DNA from: an uncultured Oleiphilaceae bacterium
Lineage (GTDB): Bacteria > Pseudomonadota > Gammaproteobacteria > Pseudomonadales > Oleiphilaceae
Length of the DNA: 64,000 nucleotides
Reading direction: 5' to 3'
NCBI GenBank assembly: GCA_913060665.1
Contig: CAJXUY010000021.1
Coordinates: 1 to 64,000, forward strand
This document shows positions 19,478 through 28,429 of the stretch, piece after piece. The stretch's first letter is position 1. Each line of letters starts with the position of its first letter. A program made the translations under genes and the position numbers. The notes under the pieces were generated by a model. The model saw nothing but the letters and a program-made list of their open reading frames with translations, had not been told where the DNA came from and ran no database searches.

Positions 19478-20476
19478 ATGCTGAAATTTAATCGAGACAG
19501 GCTACGGGCTAGCCACGAAAGTATTTGGCTCGCAGTTGATTTTGTAATGTTAGGGTTATTGCTATTAAACCTTGCTTTCATACTGTTTGACTCCCTTTAT
19601 ATCACTGAATATTTTAGGGCTACGTTGGATTTTATTTCGCCTTCTATCGCTATGCATTATCAGCCGATCCATAATAATTTTATATTGATTGACCTCTGCT
19701 TTGTTGCGGTTTTCTTTACTGAATTCTGTTTGCGTTGGTTTGTTTCGGTTAAACGTAAGGAATATCTTCGTTGGTACTTTTTCCCGGTTATACACTGGTA
19801 TGATTTGGTAGGTTGTATTCCGCTGGGTGCGACCCGCATATTTAGATTTTTGAGGGTCTTTTCGATTATTTATCGTCTGCATAAATACAAAATCGTAGAT
19901 TTGACGAACTCGAAAATATATCAGTTTATAACCTTTTATTATGATGTTTTCATTGAAGAGCTTAGCGATCGAATTGTAGTAAAGGTGTTGTCAGATGCGC
20001 AGAAAGATCTTCGACAAGGGGCTCCGCTACTTGATGAAATTGCGACTAAAGTGGTGGCGACCCGTCAAGATACGCTTAGTCTTTGGATTGCGTCGGTGCT
20101 GACTCATGCTGGTCACTCAATTGAAGATAAAACATCCGGGGTGGTGATTCGTGATCATGTGAAAAGTAGCGTTTCAAAGGCGGTTCGTGAGAATAGCGAA
20201 GTATCACGGCTAAAACTGGTTCCCGTTTTAGGGAGTTCCATCGAACAAACGCTAGAAAGTGCCGTCGCTGATATTGTGATTCAATCAGTAATTCATCTAT
20301 TGAAAGATATGAGCCCTCAAAAAATAAACTATTTCATTACCCACGGCATTACTGCGACCCCATTGGAAGAAAAAACGTTGGATAAAGAAGTGTTAGCTAT
20401 CGTAGACGAATGTATTGAACTACTAAAAGGCCATGTTTCTAATCAGCGTTGGAAAGCACACTTTGATCAAGACTGA
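19478..20476 (+). CDS. Voltage-sensor-domain-like (ion_trans S1-S4) protein without recognisable pore
   Basis: S2 'FFTEFCLRW', S3 'WYDLVGCIP', S4 'RIFRFLRVFSIIYRLHKYK'; C-terminal ~190 aa soluble and without P-loop selectivity filter. Confidence 0.65.
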   Translation: MLKFNRDRLRASHESIWLAVDFVMLGLLLLNLAFILFDSLYITEYFRATLDFISPSIAMHYQPIHNNFILIDLCFVAVFFTEFCLRWFVSVKRKEYLRWYFFPVIHWYDLVGCIPLGATRIFRFLRVFSIIYRLHKYKIVDLTNSKIYQFITFYYDVFIEELSDRIVVKVLSDAQKDLRQGAPLLDEIATKVVATRQDTLSLWIASVLTHAGHSIEDKTSGVVIRDHVKSSVSKAVRENSEVSRLKLVPVLGSSIEQTLESAVADIVIQSVIHLLKDMSPQKINYFITHGITATPLEEKTLDKEVLAIVDECIELLKGHVSNQRWKAHFDQD

Positions 20477-20577
20477 TTATCCATAACCTAAACCTCCCCT
20501 ATTTAGGCTACTTGTAAATACACATCTTATAGCTAGACTTATGGAACAATTATGTGATTAAAGGCTGAGGTTAATCG

Positions 20578-21126
20578 ATGAAATTAGTACAAACTATTAC
20601 ATTATGCAGTGCCGTTGTTCTATCTATGTTTTCATTCGCCGAAGAAGTGCCAGAGAAAGCTAAAGCATTGGTACCGACTTTTCAGGCTTGGGGTGAAAAT
20701 GCGGTGTTAGTGGATGCGGTTAAGGCACATAATGCGACTGGAATAACCCTAGACGAGATTCAGGCTCGCGATAAAAGTTGGCGTGCAGTTTCAGGCGTTA
20801 ACGACTTTATGAAGGCGTTAATGACCAATAGCGCAGCACAGGAAATGAGCACCCTTGAACAATCCAAACCTTATTTGCTTGAGCTATTTCTCATGGATAA
20901 TCAAGGTGCGAATGTAGCGATGACGAATAAAACCTCAGATTATTGGCAGGGTGATGAAGCTAAGTTTACTGAGAGCTTTAAAGGTGGTGTAGGTGCCGTT
21001 CATCTGGGTGAAGTTGAGTTTGATGAGAGTGCGCAGGCCTACTTGGTGCAAATATCAGTACCCGTTATGGAGGCTGGAAAGGCTATTGGTGCCATTACTG
21101 TCGGCATTAACTTAGACGAACTGTAA
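20578..21126 (+). CDS. Periplasmic single-Cache/PDC-like sensor protein
   Basis: Signal peptide then 'FLMDNQGANVAMTNKTSDYWQGDEAKF...VPVMEAGKAIGAITVGINLDEL', typical of dCache/sCache folds. Confidence 0.7.
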   Translation: MKLVQTITLCSAVVLSMFSFAEEVPEKAKALVPTFQAWGENAVLVDAVKAHNATGITLDEIQARDKSWRAVSGVNDFMKALMTNSAAQEMSTLEQSKPYLLELFLMDNQGANVAMTNKTSDYWQGDEAKFTESFKGGVGAVHLGEVEFDESAQAYLVQISVPVMEAGKAIGAITVGINLDEL

Positions 21127-21170
21127 AAGTCGTTTCAATTAATTCTGTAATTTTTGGTTAGAGAAATACT

Positions 21171-22817
21171 ATGATCTGGTTTAAGAACTTGAAGTTTGTC
21201 TGGAAACTATCAATCCCCATTTTTTTGATAGCGTTCACAATGATAATGCTCTCGTATGACAGTATTAAACTAGTTGATAGGCTATCGATAGAGGGGGAGC
21301 AAATTACTCAGGAGTACATCCCGAGTATAGACTTTCTTCTACAAGCCGATAGAGATGCTTACCAAACGCAAGTGGCAGAGCGAAGCATGCTGTTTTTGAA
21401 ACCAGGTGGAGATGATTACTTGGAAATGAAAAAGCAGCATAATGAAAACCTGTTGCAAGTAGTAGAGAGGGTTACCAAGTTTTCAAAAATTACCCAGATC
21501 GATGGTGCAGCGCCGCTGTTGGATAAGTTTAATAGTGCTTATTCAGCGTGGAGTACTCAATCACTAAAAATTATTGCTGAGCTCGATGCGAAATCGAGAA
21601 TTGGGAGAACGAATGCCCGTGAACTGAGTTTCGGTGAGGGTTTGGCTAGTTTTAGTGAGATGCGAACAACGCTTGATAAGCTATCTGAACTGGCGCTTGC
21701 GGAATCTTCTGTTTTGTCACAGAAAATGAATGATCATATGTCAGTAGCGATCGCACAACAATTAGCCGGATTACTGATTGGCTTAGTGATCTGCCTTGGA
21801 ATAGCGGTGTTTTTTCCTAGACTTATTACTAATGACCTTAATGAAATTAACAGGAAGTTAACCGATATTGCTGAAGGGGAGGGTGATCTTACCGCTCGAA
21901 TTGATATTCGACGAAAAGATGAGCTGGGGAACCTGTCATACTCAGTTAACCGGTTTATCGGCCAGCTTCAAAATATGGTTCAAGAGATTGCAAGTAACAC
22001 CCGTAGTGTCGCAACCGCGGCAGAGGAACTTTCCTCTATTGCTGTAGATGTTAACGAGTCTGTAGCCCAAGAGAGTAGTGCTATAGATATGGTCGTTACG
22101 GCTGTGACTGAGATGGGGGCTGCAGTAGAGCAAGTTGCAGCGAACACCACTGAAACGGCGCAACAGGCTAATGACGCTAGTGATGCGGCGACTACAGGGC
22201 GAGATATCGTCAGTAGTACGATGACAGAAATTGAATTGTTATCAGGTAAGATTCATGATGCCTCAATGGTCATTGAGCAACTTCAGGCCGAGGCCAATAG
22301 TATTGCATCGGTATTAGATGTAATTAGAGGTATTGCCGAACAGACTAACTTGCTTGCTCTTAATGCTGCCATTGAGGCTGCCCGAGCGGGAGAGCAAGGG
22401 CGTGGCTTCGCTGTGGTAGCAGATGAAGTGAGAACACTCGCCAGTAAAACCCAACAGTCGACTCAAGATATTCAAGTTATGATCGAAACCTTACAGTCGG
22501 GTGTAGCGCGCGCGGTTGCTTCGATGGAAGAGGGGACTCAAAAAGCCACTACAACGGTTGAAATTGGCGAGAAAGCCAATAGTGCGCTCGTTGATATTGA
22601 GACGTCAATTCAAGGGATTAATGACAAAGCCATACAAATTGCCAGCGCTACAGAGCAGCAGCACCAAGTCACTGAAGATATTAACAAAAATATGGCAATG
22701 ATTAGTGATCTGTCGAGTCATAGTACAGAAAGTGCTCAGCAAGTTACGAATTCGAGCTCAGAATTAGCAGAGCTATCGGCCAATCTTCAGACTATTGTGA
22801 GTCGCTTTAAAGTGTAG
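21171..22817 (+). CDS. Methyl-accepting chemotaxis protein
   Basis: Two TMs, HAMP, and signalling tip '[40 protein letters not shown]'. Confidence 0.95.
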   Translation: MIWFKNLKFVWKLSIPIFLIAFTMIMLSYDSIKLVDRLSIEGEQITQEYIPSIDFLLQADRDAYQTQVAERSMLFLKPGGDDYLEMKKQHNENLLQVVERVTKFSKITQIDGAAPLLDKFNSAYSAWSTQSLKIIAELDAKSRIGRTNARELSFGEGLASFSEMRTTLDKLSELALAESSVLSQKMNDHMSVAIAQQLAGLLIGLVICLGIAVFFPRLITNDLNEINRKLTDIAEGEGDLTARIDIRRKDELGNLSYSVNRFIGQLQNMVQEIASNTRSVATAAEELSSIAVDVNESVAQESSAIDMVVTAVTEMGAAVEQVAANTTETAQQANDASDAATTGRDIVSSTMTEIELLSGKIHDASMVIEQLQAEANSIASVLDVIRGIAEQTNLLALNAAIEAARAGEQGRGFAVVADEVRTLASKTQQSTQDIQVMIETLQSGVARAVASMEEGTQKATTTVEIGEKANSALVDIETSIQGINDKAIQIASATEQQHQVTEDINKNMAMISDLSSHSTESAQQVTNSSSELAELSANLQTIVSRFKV

Positions 22818-22982
22818 AGTAAAACACTGGCAGAGTTTATCTGTCAGTTCTCTTGTATACTATGTGGCATCATTAGGCAGTGAACTGTCCTGAAAGGCTT
22901 GTACCGCTCAGTCAACCTTCCCTCCTGATATTCACCAGCGGTTATTACCACTTCACCTAGGCATTAATAAGGAGTTATTTCT

Positions 22983-23606
22983 GTGGATCGTATAAAACGT
23001 TTTATCAAAACATCATTTGTAGGCGGGATTTTAGTCTTGCTTCCTATCGTGATATTGGTGTTTTTGTTCAGCTGGGCATTCGAAGTAGTTACCAACCTTA
23101 TTCAACCGCTTACAGACTTAATTATAAAAACTAATGGAATGCCTGAAATACTGGGAGATATGTTAGCTATTTCGGTTATTTTTATCGTTTGCTTTGTGGT
23201 TGGCAGCATTGTATCGACGGGTTTTGGTGTGCTGATGCATAGTTATTTTGATAAATATTTGGTTCGAATAGCGCCTGGTTACCGATTAATTAAAGAAATA
23301 GTAGGGCAGTTTTTTGGCGATAAGTCTTCGTCGCCATTTGCTAATGGTGAGGTAGCCAGAGCTCGTATTTTTGGGTCAAGTTGCAGCACTACAGTGACGG
23401 CTATTGTCACCTCTCGGCATGAAGATGGGGCGTATACCGTTTTTGTGCCCACAGGGCCAAACCCAACATCAGGAAATATGTTTCATTTACCTCAAGAAAT
23501 GATTGAAATTTGTCCGGGTATCAAAGTTGAAGATATGATGAAAACGATTATCGCGTGTGGTGCTGGTAGCGGTGATCTATTCGCGCAGCCTAAAAAAGCT
23601 CTATAG
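22983..23606 (+). CDS. DUF502 domain-containing membrane protein
   Basis: 'GGILVLLPIVILVFLFSWAFEVV...VPTGPNPTSGNMFHLP' typical of DUF502. Confidence 0.9.
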   Translation: MDRIKRFIKTSFVGGILVLLPIVILVFLFSWAFEVVTNLIQPLTDLIIKTNGMPEILGDMLAISVIFIVCFVVGSIVSTGFGVLMHSYFDKYLVRIAPGYRLIKEIVGQFFGDKSSSPFANGEVARARIFGSSCSTTVTAIVTSRHEDGAYTVFVPTGPNPTSGNMFHLPQEMIEICPGIKVEDMMKTIIACGAGSGDLFAQPKKAL

Positions 23607-23750
23607 TGATGTTAAGCCTGATGTTTAATGACTCCTTCGTATGTTCAGTTGAAACAAAGATGTTAAATAACTGTGCTAAGGTCTAATCGTGTTGTTTTAA
23701 AAAGAACGTTAACCCAATAGCTTAAGACTTAATTTAAGGAAGAGTATTTA

Positions 23751-25199
23751 ATGCTAAGACGCACCAAAATTGTTGCGACGTTAGGGCCAGCTACTGACTC
23801 TGTTGAGTCACTTGAAGCGATTATTAGGGCTGGGGTCGATGTTGTCAGACTGAATTTTTCTCACGGTGAAAGTGAAGACCATATTCAACGGGCCAAGCGT
23901 GTTAGAAGTGTCGCTAATAAACAAGGACGGTTTGTGGCTGTATTGGCTGACCTACAAGGTCCTAAAATACGAATAGCCCGTTTTTCATGCGACATAATCA
24001 CGTTGAAGGCCGGTGATAAGTTTGCTTTGGATACTCGCCTAGGTATTAATGATGGCGATCAGCATGCGGTGGGTATTGACCACGAAGCGGTGATCAACGA
24101 TACACGTCCTAATGATATTCTGTTGCTGGATGATGGTAGAATTGAGTTATTGGTTAGCACCAATGATGGTGTTTGTATTGAGTGTGACGTATTAATCGGT
24201 GGCGTACTTTCTAACAATAAAGGGATTAATAAGAAAGGCGGTGGACTGTCAGCTAAAGCGTTAACCGATAAAGATAAGTCTGACATTAAGGTAGCGGCTC
24301 AATTTGATGCAGATTATGTTGCGGTGTCATTCCCCCGTGATGCTGCTGATATGAATGAAGCTAGAACGCTGATAACGGAAGCGGGTTCTGATGCGGGTTT
24401 GATAGCTAAAATAGAGCGGGCAGAGCTTGTCGCTGATAGTGAAATGCTTGATGAGGTTATTCGAGTTTCGAATGGTGTTATGGTTGCGCGAGGTGACTTG
24501 GCGGTAGAGGTGGGTGATGCTGAGTTGGTAGCAATTCAAAAGCACATCATACAGCGTGCTCGCGCACTGAATCGTGTGGTTATTACCGCGACACAGATGA
24601 TGGAGTCGATGATTACAAACCCTATGCCGACGCGAGCAGAAGTATCTGATGTTGCGAATGCAGTGATTGATGGGACTGATGCCGTTATGTTATCTGCTGA
24701 AACGGCGGTAGGTGAATATCCAGTTGAAGTCATAGATGCGATGAATCGTATTTGTACCGGGGCTGAGCGAAGTCTATCTACGCAGGTGTCTCAGCACCGT
24801 ATACATGAGTCATTTGAAAGAATTGATGAGAGTATAGCATTGTCCGCGATGTACGCTGCAAACCATCTCAAGGGCGTTAAGGCGATTGTCAGCATGACCG
24901 AGACAGGGGCCACTCCGTTGTTGATGTCTCGGATACGATCAAAGCTACCTATATTTTCGTTCTCAGGCCAACTTCATACTCAACGCCGAATGGCACTATA
25001 TCGAGGTGTTCAAACAATAGCATTTGATGCGGCAGATGTGGCGAATGAAGAGGTAAATCGGTTTGCTATAGATACACTGCTCAAAAAGAACGTAGTTGAA
25101 GACGGTGATTTGGTGATACTCACCAAAGGTGACTATGTGAATGCACAGTGCGGAACTAACACGATGAAGATCTTGAGCGTTGGCGGGGATATTCGCTAA
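23751..25199 (+). CDS. pyk: Pyruvate kinase
   Basis: 'RRTKIVATLGPATDS', 'VVRLNFSHG', 'VMVARGDLAVEVG', 'ITATQMMESMI'. Confidence 0.96.
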   Translation: MLRRTKIVATLGPATDSVESLEAIIRAGVDVVRLNFSHGESEDHIQRAKRVRSVANKQGRFVAVLADLQGPKIRIARFSCDIITLKAGDKFALDTRLGINDGDQHAVGIDHEAVINDTRPNDILLLDDGRIELLVSTNDGVCIECDVLIGGVLSNNKGINKKGGGLSAKALTDKDKSDIKVAAQFDADYVAVSFPRDAADMNEARTLITEAGSDAGLIAKIERAELVADSEMLDEVIRVSNGVMVARGDLAVEVGDAELVAIQKHIIQRARALNRVVITATQMMESMITNPMPTRAEVSDVANAVIDGTDAVMLSAETAVGEYPVEVIDAMNRICTGAERSLSTQVSQHRIHESFERIDESIALSAMYAANHLKGVKAIVSMTETGATPLLMSRIRSKLPIFSFSGQLHTQRRMALYRGVQTIAFDAADVANEEVNRFAIDTLLKKNVVEDGDLVILTKGDYVNAQCGTNTMKILSVGGDIR

Positions 25200-25207
25200 C
25201 CGGAGTA

Positions 25208-25242
25208 ACAAAAGGCTCGTAAGTTATCGAGCCTTTTGTTTA
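25208..25242. terminator. Bidirectional terminator
   Basis: ACAAAAGGCTCG / CGAGCCTTTTGT 12-bp perfect stem followed by TT; A-run on the other side. Confidence 0.85.
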
Positions 25243-25253
25243 GTAATTTACCG

Positions 25254-25544
25254 TTATGAGCGGCTGGTCACTTCTAATAAGTGGTAGCCAAACTGTGTTT
25301 TAACAGGTCCTAGTACCTTGTTAAGTTCACCGTTAAATACCACTTCATCAAACTCTTTAACCATCTGGCCAGGACCAAATTCACCCAACGCTCCACCTTG
25401 AGCACCTGATGGGCAAGAGGAGAAGTTGCGTGCGATTTCTGCGAAGTCACTGCCACCTTCAATTTTTGCTTTAAGCTCGTTACATTTGTCTTCGCTATCT
25501 ACTAAAATATGTCTTGCGCTGGCACGTGTCATAATTCTCTCCAA
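25254..25544 (-). CDS. ppiC: Parvulin-type peptidylprolyl isomerase; start probably 25532
   Basis: 'ASARHILVDSEDKCNELKAKIEGGSDFAEIARNFSSCPSGAQGGALGEFGPGQMVKEFDEVVF'. Confidence 0.92.
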   Translation of the reverse strand: MERIMTRASARHILVDSEDKCNELKAKIEGGSDFAEIARNFSSCPSGAQGGALGEFGPGQMVKEFDEVVFNGELNKVLGPVKTQFGYHLLEVTSRS

Positions 25545-25585
25545 TTGACGCTAAGGGACGCTGATCGCCTAAGCAAATAAATGAA

Positions 25586-26428
25586 TTAACCGTTTTGTTT
25601 TATGAGGGTGATCCCGTCTTTTTCAATAGTAATCTGACGATTTTTATAGAGTGCGCCAATGGCCATTTTATAGGCTTTCTTGCTGGCGCCGAATGCTTTG
25701 TATATTGCTTCTGGTGCACTCTTATCTGAAAGTGGTAGGTAGCCGCCTTGTTTCTTAAGCTCTTCAAGTACTCGTTCGGATAACGTAGTAACTTTTTTAT
25801 AACCTGGTTGTTGTAGACAAAGGTCTATTTTTCCATCTTCACGAATACGCTTAATATAGCCTTTTATGGTTTGGCCATGTCTCAGAGGGCGATAGACCTC
25901 GCTATCAAATAGTACGCCCCAGTGCTGATTGTTGATGACTGCGTTATAGCCAATATCGGAGTGATCGCAGATCAGCAAGTCAACCTCTAGACCGTTGTGA
26001 TAGCGCCCAGGTTGCTGGTCTAAAAACTTGTTGAGTTTGGATGAGGCAGCAATGCGGTTGGTTTCTTTATCGTAGAAAATCGCAACGACATAAGATTGCC
26101 CTTCAATCATTGTCTGCTTTTGTTCGTAAAAGGGCACCAATAAATCTTTAGGTAAGCCCCAATCGAGAAATGCGCCTACTTGGTTAACTGCAATAGCCTT
26201 TAGGTAAGCAAAGTCACCCACCATTGCTTTGGGTTTGTCTGTTGTGGCGATGATTCTGTCTTCTGAATCAAAATAGATAAACACCTCAACTCTATCGCCG
26301 GCTTTTTTACCTGGAGGAACATACCTGAAAGGCATGAATATCTGACCTAATGAGTCCCCGTCAAGATAAACACCGATATCGGTCTCTTTAATAATTTCGA
26401 GCTCATTGATCTGACCCACTGTAACCAT
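25586..26428 (-). CDS. CvfB-family S1-like RNA-binding protein
   Basis: 280 aa; 'GAFLDWGLPKDLLVPFYEQ' and winged-helix C-terminus. Confidence 0.85.
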   Translation of the reverse strand: MVTVGQINELEIIKETDIGVYLDGDSLGQIFMPFRYVPPGKKAGDRVEVFIYFDSEDRIIATTDKPKAMVGDFAYLKAIAVNQVGAFLDWGLPKDLLVPFYEQKQTMIEGQSYVVAIFYDKETNRIAASSKLNKFLDQQPGRYHNGLEVDLLICDHSDIGYNAVINNQHWGVLFDSEVYRPLRHGQTIKGYIKRIREDGKIDLCLQQPGYKKVTTLSERVLEELKKQGGYLPLSDKSAPEAIYKAFGASKKAYKMAIGALYKNRQITIEKDGITLIKQNG

Positions 26429-26743
26429 CTGAAGTATCCTGCAAGAGATAGAGAATCCGGCGAGTATATCATTGATCTTTCGAAATATTAAAAATCATGT
26501 TGTAGCCAATGGTCGCCATCGGATGTTCTGCGCCATTGTAGTTGGGTTTTTTTGCTTCAAATCGTGCTCGTATCACCAATTTCAAGGTTACAACTAGTTT
26601 AGTGTAATGTTGATATCTTTTTTATTACGGGTTGGTTATGAGTAAGTTGCATATTGGTCTATATAGGTATTAACGTGCTCATAGATAAGCAGGACATATT
26701 CGATTATGATGCCGCTAACTGAAACAGCTAAGAAGATATTCTC

Positions 26744-27358
26744 ATGAATTTACCAGAAGCCATAGATCTTATTAATAGCTTTAGTCAAACAGACCGGATC
26801 AGCGTGGCCGCTGATGGCGCTGTGATTAGTGATGCGTTAGAGCGCGAAAAAGCGATTACATTCCCTGCTGAGCTAAAAGTATATATCGATTCGGTTTGCC
26901 CTGAAAATTCATTGGCGTTTGAAGGTGTAGGGTATCCGGTAGATATTATCTCGAAGGCAGATATATCGTGGAAAATGCCAGGGTTCAATGTTAATGCCGT
27001 CACGGGGCAAAAGATCTCTAGCTGGAATGAAGCTTGGTTTCTGATTGCCAATGAAGGTGGGGAGCCCATAATCGTCAAGCTGAACGAACAGGGCAGTTCA
27101 TCGGTTGTATATAGTGCTCTGCAAGGCGAAGGTCCATGGGACTTTTGTCCAATAGCGGATTCAATAGGGCAGTTTTTATTCTGTGCTGCGGCAGTAGAGC
27201 ATGCATTGAATTTTCCGGGAGTGGTTGAGCCGTTAGATGAAGATTTTAATCTTGCGTGTGAAGCCGCTCAATGGTTGTTTCCGCTTATAAAAAAGCATGC
27301 TGAACCCTATTATGATGAGTGGCTCTCTGTGTTTGAGAATTATTTAGATATTATTTAA
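26744..27358 (+). CDS. SMI1/KNR4 (SUKH)-like protein
   Basis: 'FPAELKVYIDSVCP...WFLIANEGGEPIIVKL...SVVYSALQGEGPWDFCPIADSIGQFL' is SUKH-like. Confidence 0.55.
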   Translation: MNLPEAIDLINSFSQTDRISVAADGAVISDALEREKAITFPAELKVYIDSVCPENSLAFEGVGYPVDIISKADISWKMPGFNVNAVTGQKISSWNEAWFLIANEGGEPIIVKLNEQGSSSVVYSALQGEGPWDFCPIADSIGQFLFCAAAVEHALNFPGVVEPLDEDFNLACEAAQWLFPLIKKHAEPYYDEWLSVFENYLDII

Positions 27359-27435
27359 CGCATTAGGTGATGTTCAACCAGAATTTGCGTTTTTCGATAT
27401 GAGTAGCCTACACATAAAAAACACTATCTGATAAT

Positions 27436-28305
27436 GTGATTACTTTAATCATGACGGGGACTAACTTGATGGAACAAAAAATACAAGAATTATGGAGTGC
27501 GGTTGAGGGGCAAGTTGCGCTTTATGGTGGACGTGTACTCCTTGCGTTGGTAGCGCTAATCGTTGGTTGGTGGGTTGTTAATAAAATTAGCTCGTTAGTT
27601 GATCGGTCACTTCACCAAAATATGCCAGATGAGACGTTGGTAAAGTTCCTATCTAGCGCGTTTGAAATTTCTATTAAAGTACTATTGGTGATTAGTGTTG
27701 CCTCTATTGTAGGCATTGAAACTACATCATTTATCGCAGTTATTGGTGCTGCGGGTTTAGCCGTTGGCTTGGCACTTCAGGGTAGCTTGTCGAATTTTGC
27801 AGGTGGCGTAATGGTACTTATTTTCCGACCGATTCAAGTGGGAGAGTATGTTCAAGCAGCGGGATACGAAGGAGTTGTGCAGGATATTGGCATCTTTGTC
27901 ACCACATTATTGACGCTAGATGAACGCACGATCATTATTCCGAATGGTCCTTTGGCTAATGGCAGTATTGTTAACTACTCTCGGCATGAAACACGTGCCG
28001 TCGAAGTGACTATTGGTATTTCATACTCAGATGATATTAAAGCATCGAAAGAAGCGATGGAGCGCGTACTTGAGAAAGACCCTCGTGTATTAAAAGATAA
28101 AGGTAATGTTGTTGCGGTGACAGACCTTGGTGAAAGCTCTGTAGATTTTATGGTGCGTGCGTTTGTTAAGAATGATGACTACTGGGGATTCTTTTTTGAC
28201 GCGCGAGCGTTACTTAAAGAGGCAGTGGAGTCTGCAGGTGCGACTATTCCATTCCCTCAACGAGATGTGCATATGATTCCTCAAGATAAAAGTGAGAATA
28301 GTTAA
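27436..28305 (+). CDS. MscS-family mechanosensitive channel; start probably 27469
   Basis: 'AVIGAAGLAVGLALQGSLSNFAGGVMVLIFRPIQVGEYVQ'. Confidence 0.93.
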   Translation: MITLIMTGTNLMEQKIQELWSAVEGQVALYGGRVLLALVALIVGWWVVNKISSLVDRSLHQNMPDETLVKFLSSAFEISIKVLLVISVASIVGIETTSFIAVIGAAGLAVGLALQGSLSNFAGGVMVLIFRPIQVGEYVQAAGYEGVVQDIGIFVTTLLTLDERTIIIPNGPLANGSIVNYSRHETRAVEVTIGISYSDDIKASKEAMERVLEKDPRVLKDKGNVVAVTDLGESSVDFMVRAFVKNDDYWGFFFDARALLKEAVESAGATIPFPQRDVHMIPQDKSENS

Positions 28306-28429
28306 TTTTTCGCTTAGACACCAGAGAGGTATTACTTTTCTATGGTGTCTATCATTGTTGCGTAAGAACGATGCGGGCTGGTCATCCCGGCTGGCCCCTT
28401 CGATTACTCAAATCCTATAGAGTTTTAAT

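Noticed and set aside
22826-22848. ACTGGCAGA-GTTTA-TCTGTCAGT hairpin after the first MCP
   Set aside because: Plausible weak terminator but no T-run; ordinary and not listed as a feature.
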